From positions 62,001 through 126,000 of the forward strand of contig JAQVAV010000010.1 of assembly GCA_028690665.1 (NCBI GenBank): 64,000 nucleotides of DNA, written 5' to 3'. The translations under genes and the position numbers were made by a program. Below are positions 8,485 through 16,548 of this stretch, one piece after another (position 1 is the stretch's first letter; every line of letters starts with the position of its first letter). A model generated the notes under the pieces. That model did not search any database. It was not told the origin of the DNA and saw only the letters and a program-made list of their open reading frames with translations. Source of the stretch: Paludibacter sp. Lineage in GTDB: Bacteria; Bacteroidota; Bacteroidia; Bacteroidales; Paludibacteraceae.

Positions 8485-8537
8485 AGTGGGATAAGCCGGT
8501 AATAATTTTAGCCGGAATTCATATCAAGATAAAAACG

Positions 8538-8594
8538 GCGACTAAAAAATCATCAAGTTGAAATTCAATGATTTTTTAGTCGCTGTTTTTTTTT
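8538..8594. terminator. Bidirectional intrinsic terminator between purM and the acyl-CoA synthetase
   Basis: A 16-bp perfect stem (8538-8553 with 8568-8583) and 14-nt loop, followed on the plus strand by a T9 run at 8586-8594. On the minus strand it is followed by T5 (the A5 run at 8531-8535). It separates two convergent genes. Confidence 0.93.
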
Positions 8595-8652
8595 ACAACT
8601 ATTCAGAGGTTATTAGCTTATAGAATTTATAACATTGATACGTTGTTTTGTT

Positions 8653-10557
8653 TTATGAAATTGCCATTATATTTTCGTCACTTATAATTTCTTTTCCACC
8701 GGCTTCATAAAGTTTTTCCATTCGTTTGGCATAACGTTCTTCTACCTTGCCCCGTACAATTTTCATAGTACTGTTTACCAATCCGTTTTGTTCGGTAAAT
8801 GGTTCGTCGGCAATAGCAATTCCTGCCGGCAACCAGCGTTCAGGGAATATACCCTCGAATTTTCCTCCTTTACGATATTCATTTATTTCCCGTTGAATTT
8901 TATTCAGGGCAATTTCTTTTGCTTCCCGACTATCCCATGCCAATCCCGGATTTTTATGTTTTACATAGCTTTTGAGCATTTCTTTATTTACTACTAATAC
9001 AGCTACTGTGTAAACATTCTGACTGTTGTGCAAAATTACCTGATCGATAAATTTAGAGTTTTCTACCAATGATTCTTCAATGCCTTCCGGACTGTATTTT
9101 TCGCCATCGCCGGAAATAAGCAAACTTTTAAATCGTCCGACAACATACAGGAATCCATCATTGTCCATATAGCCCATGTCACCGGTATGCAACCATCCAT
9201 CAACGACTGTTTCTGCGGTGGCTTTTTCGTTTTTGAAATAGCCGGCCATTACATTTTCGCCTTTAATTACAATTTCACCTTTTTCAAAATTGGGTAATTG
9301 GTTGCCATCCAAATCGCATATTTTAAGTTCCATGGGTGTAACCAGATAACCGGAAGAACCTAATTTGTGGCGCTTTTGCCCGTTCGATGAAATAATCGGG
9401 GTAGCTTCGCTTAAACCATAACCCTGATACATCGGTATACCGATTGCATAATAAAAGCGTTGTAAGTCTATATCAAGCAAGGCGCCTCCTCCAATGAAGA
9501 ATTTTAATTTTCCACCGAATCCTTCGCGTATTTTACTAAATAAGATTTTATCAAATAACAGAAGTAACGGTTTTTTCAGAAATTGAAGTCCGCGTCCTTT
9601 GTTGTATCCTTCTTTGTTGTAAGAATAGCTCATCTCCATCGCAAAATGAAATATTTTATTGGCAAGTTTCCCCTGAGCACGAATAGATGATTCTATATTT
9701 TTCTTGAAATTTTTAGCCAAAGCAGGCACGCTCAATAATAAGTCGGGTTGTAATTCTTTGATATTTATCGGAATGTTTTTCAGGGTTTCCAAACCGGTCT
9801 TTCCTGTTTGTACAGTTCCTACACTTGCCCCGGAAGCCATAAAACTATAAAATCCTGCTACATGTGCGAAGCAATGATCTAATGGAAGGATGATCAATGT
9901 TCTGAATGTTGGCGGAATTGTCATAAGTGTCAAGGCCTGTTCTACATTTGCCGTGTAGTTGCGGTGTGTTAACATAATGCCCTTGGGATCGGCTGTGGTT
10001 CCTGAAGTATAGCTGATGTTGGCTATGTCGTCCGGTTTAATTTTATGCGTAACTTCGTTTATGGCTTCAGGTTTTTTTGCCAAAATGCCTTTTCCCCAGT
10101 TTATCAGCTGTGTGAGCGTAATTTCTTTGGGTTCATAATCAACCTGTTCGTCTATCAGGATAACGGATTGCACTTCCGGGAGATCTTTTATAATCGCCCG
10201 GATTTTTTTTAATTGTCCGCCCGATACAAGAATATATTTTGCTTCCGAATGTTTTAAGCGGAAAATGAGGTCGTTGCTTTCTTCGAGTTTAATAGAGAGT
10301 GGAACATTGATGGCTCCGGCATGCAAAATTCCAAGTTCGCCTATAATCCATGCATTACGCCCTTCGGATAGTAAGGCAACTCGGTCTCCCGGTTTTACTC
10401 CGAGTTTGATTAGTCCTGCTGCGAGAATCTGGGCTTGTTGTTTTGTTTCGAGATAAGTAACAGGTAGGAATTCTTTTTCTGTTTTTTCCCACAGAAATGG
10501 GTTTGAACTATATTTCTCAACACTACTGTTCAGTAAATCAATAATGGTTGGTTTCAT
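8653..10557 (-). CDS. Long-chain fatty acid-CoA ligase (AMP-binding family)
   Basis: A 634-residue ANL-superfamily enzyme that would activate a fatty acid with ATP and CoA. The phosphate-binding loop YTSGTTADPKGIMLTHRNY lies at about residues 178-196. The substrate/adenylate motif YGLSEATP is near 385, and the GWLHTGDMGYMDNDGFLYVVGR stretch (about 455-475) contains the conserved D before the C-terminal lid. The size and motifs fit FadD/FAA1-type synthetases; the exact chain length preference cannot be read. No membrane helix is clear. It lies downstream of mrp but is separated from it by a terminator, so it likely has its own promoter. A TATCTTTA near 10638-10645 is a weak candidate. Confidence 0.9.
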   Translation of the reverse strand: MKPTIIDLLNSSVEKYSSNPFLWEKTEKEFLPVTYLETKQQAQILAAGLIKLGVKPGDRVALLSEGRNAWIIGELGILHAGAINVPLSIKLEESNDLIFRLKHSEAKYILVSGGQLKKIRAIIKDLPEVQSVILIDEQVDYEPKEITLTQLINWGKGILAKKPEAINEVTHKIKPDDIANISYTSGTTADPKGIMLTHRNYTANVEQALTLMTIPPTFRTLIILPLDHCFAHVAGFYSFMASGASVGTVQTGKTGLETLKNIPINIKELQPDLLLSVPALAKNFKKNIESSIRAQGKLANKIFHFAMEMSYSYNKEGYNKGRGLQFLKKPLLLLFDKILFSKIREGFGGKLKFFIGGGALLDIDLQRFYYAIGIPMYQGYGLSEATPIISSNGQKRHKLGSSGYLVTPMELKICDLDGNQLPNFEKGEIVIKGENVMAGYFKNEKATAETVVDGWLHTGDMGYMDNDGFLYVVGRFKSLLISGDGEKYSPEGIEESLVENSKFIDQVILHNSQNVYTVAVLVVNKEMLKSYVKHKNPGLAWDSREAKEIALNKIQREINEYRKGGKFEGIFPERWLPAGIAIADEPFTEQNGLVNSTMKIVRGKVEERYAKRMEKLYEAGGKEIISDENIMAIS

Positions 10558-10674
10558 TTAAGTATATAATTATCAGTTGTTTCATATATATTTTTGTTTG
10601 AATATGAAACTTAGTGCTTTTCGGATAAATCAGGCTGTAAAGATAATTAATTTTATCTCATAATATAATATATG

Positions 10675-10708
10675 TAAAAAAGGGTATTCCGCATTGCAGA
10701 ATACCCTT
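10675..10708 (-). terminator. Terminator after mrp
   Basis: A 10-bp stem (10680-10689 with 10699-10708) enclosing a 9-nt loop is followed on the minus strand by a run of T (plus-strand A5 at 10676-10680). It lies 24 bp past the mrp stop. Confidence 0.85.
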
Positions 10709-10731
10709 GTAAATCAAAGTTTTATTTTTTC

Positions 10732-11841
10732 CTATTTTATAATTTCGACTTTATGGGTCGGATCTAAATTTTCATTTCTGTAGTTTACACGCTCAGCCAC
10801 TTTTTCGGCCAAAGATCGAAATGCAGATGCCATCATGCTGTCTTCATCATAAGCAATCGGTTTGCCTGCATCTCCATGTTCCCGTATGCTTTGTACCAAC
10901 GGAATTTGCCCCAGTAACGGAACATTCATCTCTTCCGCTAAACGTTTACCACCATCTTTTCCGAAAATATAATATTTATTTTCAGGCAATTCGGCTGGTG
11001 TAAACCATGCCATATTTTCAACCAATCCTAAAACCGGCACATTTACTTTTTCACCGATAAACATATTGATTCCTTTGCGGGCATCAGCCAAAGCTACATC
11101 CTGCGGCGTGGTAATCACAATTGCTCCGGTAATACCAAGTGTTTGAACTAATGTCAACTGGATATCGCCTGTTCCGGGAGGAAGATCCATAACAAAATAG
11201 TCCAATTCACCCCAGTCGGCATCAGTAATAAGTTGTTTTAATGCATTACTTGCCATACTTCCCCGCCATACAAGAGCATTCTCCGGATCAACAAAAAAAC
11301 CGATAGAGAGCATTTTTACGCCATATTTTTCGATTGGAATAATCAGTTGACGTCCATCAATTTCTCCCATCAGCGGACGGGCATCTTCTACTCCGAACAT
11401 TTTGGGCATGGAAGGCCCGTAAATGTCAGCGTCAAGCAGTCCCACCTTATAACCCTGGTCTGCTAAAGCAATGGCCAAGTTGGAGGCGATAGTAGATTTA
11501 CCTACCCCCCCCTTCCCGGAAAATACGGCAATGATATTTTTTACTCCGGGTAAAATTGCTGCAACTTTTGGTTGAGGCGCCTGTTTCATTTCTACCGTGA
11601 TATTTCCTTTAATATCAACATCTTCGCCAATGTAAGTCAGAATAGCCTGTTCGGCTGCTTTGATTACCGACTTGGCGAACGGATCATTTGGTTTTTCAAA
11701 AATAATGGAAAAGCTTACCTTGTTTCCATTGATTCGGATATTATCCTGTACCATTCCCGACGAAACGATGTCGGCACCGGTACCCGGGTAACGTACATGT
11801 GCAAGTGCATCTAATACTAATTTTGGATATAAAGTTGCCAT
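10732..11841 (-). CDS. mrp: Mrp/NBP35-family P-loop ATPase, iron-sulfur carrier-like
   Basis: Mrp/ApbC proteins bind ATP and are thought to carry or insert Fe-S clusters. I start at 11841 (MATLYPKLVL), giving 369 residues; a start 10 codons upstream adds a basic non-family extension. An MIP18/DUF59 domain occupies about residues 1-85. The deviant Walker A GKGGVGKST lies at 109-117, and the fold ends normally. The region where canonical Mrp carries CxxC reads WFTPAELPENKYYIFG instead. There is no cysteine anywhere in the protein, so it cannot hold a cluster on its own thiols. Bacteroidetes relatives that I recall share this substitution, so it is probably a lineage trait rather than decay. Confidence 0.88.
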   Translation of the reverse strand: MATLYPKLVLDALAHVRYPGTGADIVSSGMVQDNIRINGNKVSFSIIFEKPNDPFAKSVIKAAEQAILTYIGEDVDIKGNITVEMKQAPQPKVAAILPGVKNIIAVFSGKGGVGKSTIASNLAIALADQGYKVGLLDADIYGPSMPKMFGVEDARPLMGEIDGRQLIIPIEKYGVKMLSIGFFVDPENALVWRGSMASNALKQLITDADWGELDYFVMDLPPGTGDIQLTLVQTLGITGAIVITTPQDVALADARKGINMFIGEKVNVPVLGLVENMAWFTPAELPENKYYIFGKDGGKRLAEEMNVPLLGQIPLVQSIREHGDAGKPIAYDEDSMMASAFRSLAEKVAERVNYRNENLDPTHKVEIIK

Positions 11842-12030
11842 TTTTGATTTGTTTTTTCTGAATCGAAACATAGCGGATGGTTTTTATAATATTCAGAGCC
11901 GGAATTGTAGTATTAATATTTTATAAACAGGCTGTTTAGAAAAGCTATCCGTTAAGTTTACGTATTTTCAAAATTTTTGTTTGTACTAATAATTGTTGAA
12001 CATTTCAGTCAGGAAAAAGTTTGAGTGTAG

Positions 12031-12783
12031 TTAACTCAGATGTTGACGTTTGCTCCGGCCAAAACTTCGGTAACTGTCATGTTCGATTTCTATATCAGGC
12101 TCAATGAAATTGTTTTTATATTCCAATGCGAACCGGATATATTTTATATTTAATCCCCGTTCAAGCCATTGCTGCTCGTAATAAGTTTTAATATCAAGGA
12201 TAGGATCGACCAAATCCGAGGCATAAAGATCATCAGTTTTAAATTGTACTTCATAATTATTGGCTTTTACCATTTGGCAGGTATAGGTAAACATGAAGTT
12301 GCTGTCCGTTTTTAAATGAATTAATCCTCCCGGTTTTACGAAACGCTGATAATTTGCCATAAAGTTTGTTGCAGTCAGTCGTTTGGTAACTTTTTTCATT
12401 TGAGGATCAGGAAACGTCAGCCATATTTCGCTGACTTCATTTTCGGCAAAAAAATAATGTATCATTTCAATATTGGTGCGTAAAAAAGCCACATTTTTCA
12501 GTCCTTTTTCCAAAGCATTTTTAGCGCCTGTCCATATTCGTGCTCCTTTAATGTCGACACCGATAAAGTTTTTATCCGGAAAAAGTTGTGCTAATCCTAC
12601 GGTATATTCGCCTTTGCCACAACCCAGTTCTAATACAATGGGCTGATTATTTTTGAAAAAGGTTTTATTCCAGTTGCCTTTTATTTCGGGAGATTGTCCG
12701 TCACTCAGTGCCTGAGATGGATATTGAAATACATGTGGATAGGTTTCCAGCTCCGCAAATTTTGCTAATTTATTTTTGCTCAC
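12031..12783 (-). CDS. trmB: tRNA (guanine-N7-)-methyltransferase TrmB
   Basis: TrmB makes m7G46 in the variable loop of tRNAs. The 250-residue protein contains the SAM-binding motif [15 protein letters not shown] (about residues 51-65), [10 protein letters not shown] (about 76-85) and the catalytic-region signature [17 protein letters not shown] (about 120-136). The length is normal. The gene is 190 bp upstream of mrp on the same strand, and gldH stops 120 bp beyond its start. No clear TAnnTTTG box was found ahead of it, so it may be read from the holB-ricT-gldH unit. Confidence 0.94.
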   Translation of the reverse strand: MSKNKLAKFAELETYPHVFQYPSQALSDGQSPEIKGNWNKTFFKNNQPIVLELGCGKGEYTVGLAQLFPDKNFIGVDIKGARIWTGAKNALEKGLKNVAFLRTNIEMIHYFFAENEVSEIWLTFPDPQMKKVTKRLTATNFMANYQRFVKPGGLIHLKTDSNFMFTYTCQMVKANNYEVQFKTDDLYASDLVDPILDIKTYYEQQWLERGLNIKYIRFALEYKNNFIEPDIEIEHDSYRSFGRSKRQHLS

Positions 12784-12903
12784 GTTTTTGTTCCTTGTTT
12801 GAGGTCTGAGACTTATAAGGTTTGTTGTTTTGTAAAGTTCAGATATTCAAATAGTTTATGGGTTTATTATCTGCCATTTATCTCTTGCCACTTACCGATG
12901 ATT

Positions 12904-13383
12904 TCATTCAGCTTTTTCCACCCGCATACCAATATCGTTGATGCCGGGCAGAATGTCGTAACGCATGCCCTGATTAATACTGAATTTATAAATTCCGGTT
13001 TTGGAGAAACGTACTCCCTGTTGATATAAAACAGGCATTTTGAATGTTGCTCCCACTCCGGAACCTAACCATTTACCACGCTGATCGGCTAAATAGAAAT
13101 TGATGGTATCTCCAATGACCGTGCTGTCCGGAGTTGTCTGACGGATAAAAAGCCAAAGATTTTGCTGTGGATATTCGCCTCTGTTGCGTACATTTACATA
13201 CACATTATATAATTGTTGTGTGTCAGGAATGTTTATATCAAAAACAAAACTACTGTCCCTGCTCCAACCTGAAACAGGGACTGTGTAGTATTGAAAATAA
13301 ATATCATTATTAGAACAGGAGAAAATCAGTGCCGGCAGTATAAGCAGCAAAAGATTTTTGATTATACCTGTTGTTTTATTCAT
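12904..13383 (-). CDS. gldH: Gliding motility lipoprotein GldH
   Basis: A 159-residue lipoprotein. The signal sequence ends in the lipobox IFSC with the acylated Cys23, and the mature region has the GldH pattern (TVPVSGW near the start, NRGEYPQQNLWLFI, RGKWLGSGVG, then IKF/Y-type beta strands). GldH is needed for gliding in flavobacteria, but it is also retained in non-gliding Bacteroidales, where its role is less clear. The start codon overlaps the end of ricT by 8 bp, indicating translational coupling. The holB-ricT-gldH order is conserved in Bacteroidetes. Confidence 0.9.
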   Translation of the reverse strand: MNKTTGIIKNLLLLILPALIFSCSNNDIYFQYYTVPVSGWSRDSSFVFDINIPDTQQLYNVYVNVRNRGEYPQQNLWLFIRQTTPDSTVIGDTINFYLADQRGKWLGSGVGATFKMPVLYQQGVRFSKTGIYKFSINQGMRYDILPGINDIGMRVEKAE

Positions 13384-14563
13384 CTTTTTGAGGTTTATCT
13401 GGTTTGTTCTCAGCTCTTGGAGTTATCTTTTTATTCCCTCTTGGAGTGCCGCTGTCCCGTTTTTTTCCGGAATGAGTTTTTTTCCTTTTTTGAGAACTGT
13501 CAAAACGGGTCAGGCTATCCTGCCCGACTACATTTTCGTAATCAACTTTTACCGGTTTTCCATTTGTATCTGTTTTTATTTCCAATGAATCGGGTTTTTG
13601 ACCTCGTTTGTTTATCGAGATTACTTCTTTGGCTCGATCAACAGGGATAGTTACCAGATTGGCTGCAAAAGTTTCGGAAGTAGAGTAGGAGATAAGTCCC
13701 TTGAATACATCTGTTTTGAAGTGATAATAGGTACCATCTTTTGTTTCGAGCCGTACTTCTTTGGATGGGAAATCTTTTTGAGCGTCTACATAAGTATCTA
13801 ACTCATAATTCATACAGCATTTCAGTTTTCCGCACTGTCCGGCTAATTTCTGCGGATTCAGTGAAATATCCTGATAACGTGCAGCTGTTGTTGAAACCGA
13901 ACTGAAATTTGTCATCCAGCCGGAACAGCAAAGTTCCCGTCCACACGGACCGATACCGCCAATGCGTCCGGCTTCCTGGCGAGCTCCAATCTGTTTCATT
14001 TCGATGCGAATCCGGAATGTTTCGGCAAAAACCTTTATCAACTGGCGAAAGTCGACACGTTCATCTGCAATGTAGTAGAAAATGGCCTTATTGCCATCTC
14101 CCTGAAATTCCACATCGCCAATTTTCATATTTAAATTCAGGCTTTCGGCAATCTGACGCGATTTGATCATTGTTTCCTGTTCACGTGCTTTTGCTTCGTT
14201 ATATTTATCAATATCAGTATCTTTTGCTTTTCTATATATTCTTTTTATTTCGAAGCGATCGAAGTTGATGTTGTTTTTTTCCATTTGTTTCAGCACCAGA
14301 CGTCCTGTTAAAGTAACCTCTCCGATATCGTGCCCCGGAGATGCTTCTACGGCAACCATATCTCCTTTTTCGAGAGGAATTTTGTTGCTGTTCAGATAAA
14401 AACTTTTGCGGGTGTTTTTGAATTGTACTTCCACAAAATCAGTATCTTTCACTGTTTCGGGTAAGTCGCACAGCCAGTCGTGTACGCTGAGTTTCTGTTT
14501 CGAGGTGCAGGCACATCCCTTTTTATTCATGGAGCATCCGCCGCTATTTAGTGTAAAATCCAT
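13376..14563 (-). CDS. PSP1 domain protein, RicT (YaaT)-like
   Basis: A 395-residue cytoplasmic protein with a PSP1 core (about residues 40-260). It has the conserved cysteine sets IGPCGRELCC (Cys207, 212, 213) and CGKLKCCMNYE (Cys244, 249, 250), which in Bacillus RicT bind an iron-sulfur cluster within the RicAFT complex affecting RNase Y and sporulation. No RicA or RicF is visible here. The C-terminal ~70 residues are lysine- and arginine-rich and low complexity, unlike RicT of Bacillus. An alternative start 11 codons in (MNKKGCACTS) is possible. It is located between holB (81-bp gap) and gldH (8-bp overlap). Confidence 0.87.
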   Translation of the reverse strand: MDFTLNSGGCSMNKKGCACTSKQKLSVHDWLCDLPETVKDTDFVEVQFKNTRKSFYLNSNKIPLEKGDMVAVEASPGHDIGEVTLTGRLVLKQMEKNNINFDRFEIKRIYRKAKDTDIDKYNEAKAREQETMIKSRQIAESLNLNMKIGDVEFQGDGNKAIFYYIADERVDFRQLIKVFAETFRIRIEMKQIGARQEAGRIGGIGPCGRELCCSGWMTNFSSVSTTAARYQDISLNPQKLAGQCGKLKCCMNYELDTYVDAQKDFPSKEVRLETKDGTYYHFKTDVFKGLISYSTSETFAANLVTIPVDRAKEVISINKRGQKPDSLEIKTDTNGKPVKVDYENVVGQDSLTRFDSSQKRKKTHSGKKRDSGTPRGNKKITPRAENKPDKPQKDE

Positions 14564-14644
14564 TGAAAATCTGTTATTATAAATTGAATAATTAAGACGG
14601 GCATTTTACCCGTGAAATATATATAGTTTTTAATGATTGCGAGT

Positions 14645-15802
14645 TCATTTTTTTAGTAACATAATCACTTTCAACACCAAATCGAAAAACACCATCTTCG
14701 CATTTACATTTTGCTCGATATGGCGTTCGGCCAATGCAAATTCCGACATTAAATCTTCCACATTCCGTTCATTTATAAACGGCGAAAATTTCAGAGAAAA
14801 ATCCGATTCGTAATTGGTCATATAGTTCAGATCGGGATTTTGTAAATTGTGAATGTAATTTTCCCGTATCATTCGCTGACTGTAAACCAAAAAGTTTTTT
14901 TGACGTTCACGTCCTACTGAAGAAGCCGCCATGTCGTCCGACCATTTTTTTAGTGTTTTCAGCGAAGCATGATCTTTGCGGTTTCCCACTTGCCAGGCTA
15001 ATCGCATGATCATAACAAACCGTTCGAAATTGATTTTATTTTCGTCATCACTGTTTAATATTGCCAGCGCATTCAGATAACTGCCGTTGGAAATTCGGGC
15101 TACGTTTACGGCATCTATCTGCGAAACTTCCACATTTGTGTTCCTGAGTAAAGCCACCGTAATATCATCGTCTGTCAGTCGGGGAACATTCACATGCTGG
15201 GTACGCGACAATATTGTAGTAATTATTTTATCCGGTTCATTCGAAACTAAAAGAAAAATGGTCTTTTCTGGAGGTTCTTCCAGAATTTTCAGCAACTTGT
15301 TTGCGCAGGTTTCATTCATCTTTTCTGGTAGCCAGATAATCATTACTTTATATTCCGACTCATAGGTTTTTAGGCTGAGTTTTCGGATAATTTCCTGGCT
15401 TTCGTTCGCGTATATCATTCCTTGTTTGGCATCTCCCGAAATACGGGCAAACCATTCATTTACGCTGAAATACGGACTTTCGATCAGCATAGTTCTGAAG
15501 TCTGATATGAAATCATCGCATACAACCGATTGTTTGCCGGCAGGTTTAATAACTGGAAAAACAAAGTGCAGATCCGGATGAATCAGCTTTTTATACTTCA
15601 CACACGAAGGACAAACTCCGCACGAATCTGTCTCGCCACGGTTTTCACAACTGATATACTGTGCGTAAGCAACAGCCATTGCCAATTTTCCTACACCTTC
15701 AGGTCCGTACAGTAATTGAGCATGAGGAATTCGCTGTTCCTGCACAGTGCGTATAAAGCGTTTTTTTACCTCATCCTGACCTATTATTTCGGAAAATTGC
15801 AT
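14645..15802 (-). CDS. holB: DNA polymerase III delta-prime subunit-like protein
   Basis: Part of the clamp loader that opens the sliding clamp. A 385-residue AAA+ protein with a P-loop GPEGVGKLA at residues 33-41 and the zinc-module cysteines Cys52, 61, 64 and 67 (CENRGETDSCGVCPSC). The sensor region includes NKLLKILEEPPEKTIFLLVSNEP and SRTQH (about 165-205). The usual GKT/S is GKL here, consistent with a non-hydrolysing delta-prime subunit. It is the first gene of the holB-ricT-gldH cluster, with a candidate -7 box (TATATTTG) about 40 bp upstream. Confidence 0.9.
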   Translation of the reverse strand: MQFSEIIGQDEVKKRFIRTVQEQRIPHAQLLYGPEGVGKLAMAVAYAQYISCENRGETDSCGVCPSCVKYKKLIHPDLHFVFPVIKPAGKQSVVCDDFISDFRTMLIESPYFSVNEWFARISGDAKQGMIYANESQEIIRKLSLKTYESEYKVMIIWLPEKMNETCANKLLKILEEPPEKTIFLLVSNEPDKIITTILSRTQHVNVPRLTDDDITVALLRNTNVEVSQIDAVNVARISNGSYLNALAILNSDDENKINFERFVMIMRLAWQVGNRKDHASLKTLKKWSDDMAASSVGRERQKNFLVYSQRMIRENYIHNLQNPDLNYMTNYESDFSLKFSPFINERNVEDLMSEFALAERHIEQNVNAKMVFFDLVLKVIMLLKK

Positions 15803-15842
15803 GCTATTAAGTTTCTTTCAACACAGTTTTTGGTACGATGCG

Positions 15843-15850
15843 CAAATATA
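15843..15850 (-). promoter_or_regulatory. Candidate -7 box for holB
   Basis: On the minus strand TATATTTG reads from 15850 to 15843, 40 bp ahead of the holB ATG. No good -33 TTTG is seen. Confidence 0.4.
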
Positions 15851-15975
15851 TAAAAAAAGGGGGAAAATGTAAAATCGGAATTAGTGGGTAGTAAGTAGTT
15901 GTAGAGTTTAGCCATTGGGGCAGATGTCCGAAAAAATTTTACCCTAAGTTTCTAAAAAACAAATATACATAGAAA

Positions 15976-16017
15976 AAAATAAACGGCATCCCGCCAATTT
16001 ATTGGCAGGATGCTGTT
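15976..16017 (-). terminator. Terminator after the cyclophilin gene
   Basis: A long stem (15981-15998 with 16000-16017) containing three mismatched pairs lies 24 bp beyond the ppi stop. On the minus strand it is followed by a T-rich tract (plus-strand A7 at 15972-15978). Confidence 0.85.
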
Positions 16018-16040
16018 TCCAAATAAAGATTGTATGTGAA

Positions 16041-16478
16041 TTATTCTTCAATAATTTCAACTTTTTCCATTACATCGCCGGCGCGAATATCGTCAATTAC
16101 ATCAAGCCCTTCCACTACACGGCCAAAACAGGTGTGATGGCGGTCGAGGTGAGCTGTATTATGCCGACTGTGACAAATAAAAAATTGTGAGCCTCCGGTA
16201 TCGCGGCCAGCGTGTGCCATCGAAACTACTCCGCGATCGTGGTACTGGTTATCGCCGTCCAGTTCGCATTTGATAGTGTATCCCGGGCCTCCTGCTCCAT
16301 TGCCGATAGGACATCCTCCTTGAATAACAAAATCAGGAATGACACGGTGAAATGTCAGTCCGTTGTAAAATCCTTTTTCGGCTAAATCGCAGAAATTTTT
16401 GACTGTGTTAGGAGCATCTTTTTCATAAAATTCAATTTTCATGACTCCTTTTGCAGTGGTAATAATTGCTTTCTTCAT
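16041..16478 (-). CDS. Cyclophilin-type peptidyl-prolyl cis-trans isomerase
   Basis: A 145-residue single-domain cyclophilin that isomerises Xaa-Pro bonds. Active-site segments are visible: [15 protein letters not shown] (about residues 43-57, catalytic Arg in HRV), [10 protein letters not shown] (about 95-104) and [17 protein letters not shown] (about 115-131). There is no signal peptide, so it is cytoplasmic. It is a monocistronic unit with its own good promoter and its own terminator, next to the type IX secretion cassette but not part of it. Confidence 0.95.
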   Translation of the reverse strand: MKKAIITTAKGVMKIEFYEKDAPNTVKNFCDLAEKGFYNGLTFHRVIPDFVIQGGCPIGNGAGGPGYTIKCELDGDNQYHDRGVVSMAHAGRDTGGSQFFICHSRHNTAHLDRHHTCFGRVVEGLDVIDDIRAGDVMEKVEIIEE

Positions 16479-16508
16479 ATATTGTTATCTTTTGTTTTTT
16501 TAGCAACA

Positions 16509-16539
16509 CAAAGATAATATATTCTTATAAAGGCCCAAA
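16509..16539 (-). promoter_or_regulatory. Promoter of the cyclophilin gene
   Basis: On the minus strand TTTG (16539-16536), 19 bp, TATCTTTG (16516-16509): a full match to the -33/-7 consensus. It starts 10 bp after the end of the OmpA-family gene and gives a leader of about 27 nt. Confidence 0.8.
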
Positions 16540-16548
16540 CCCACATCA

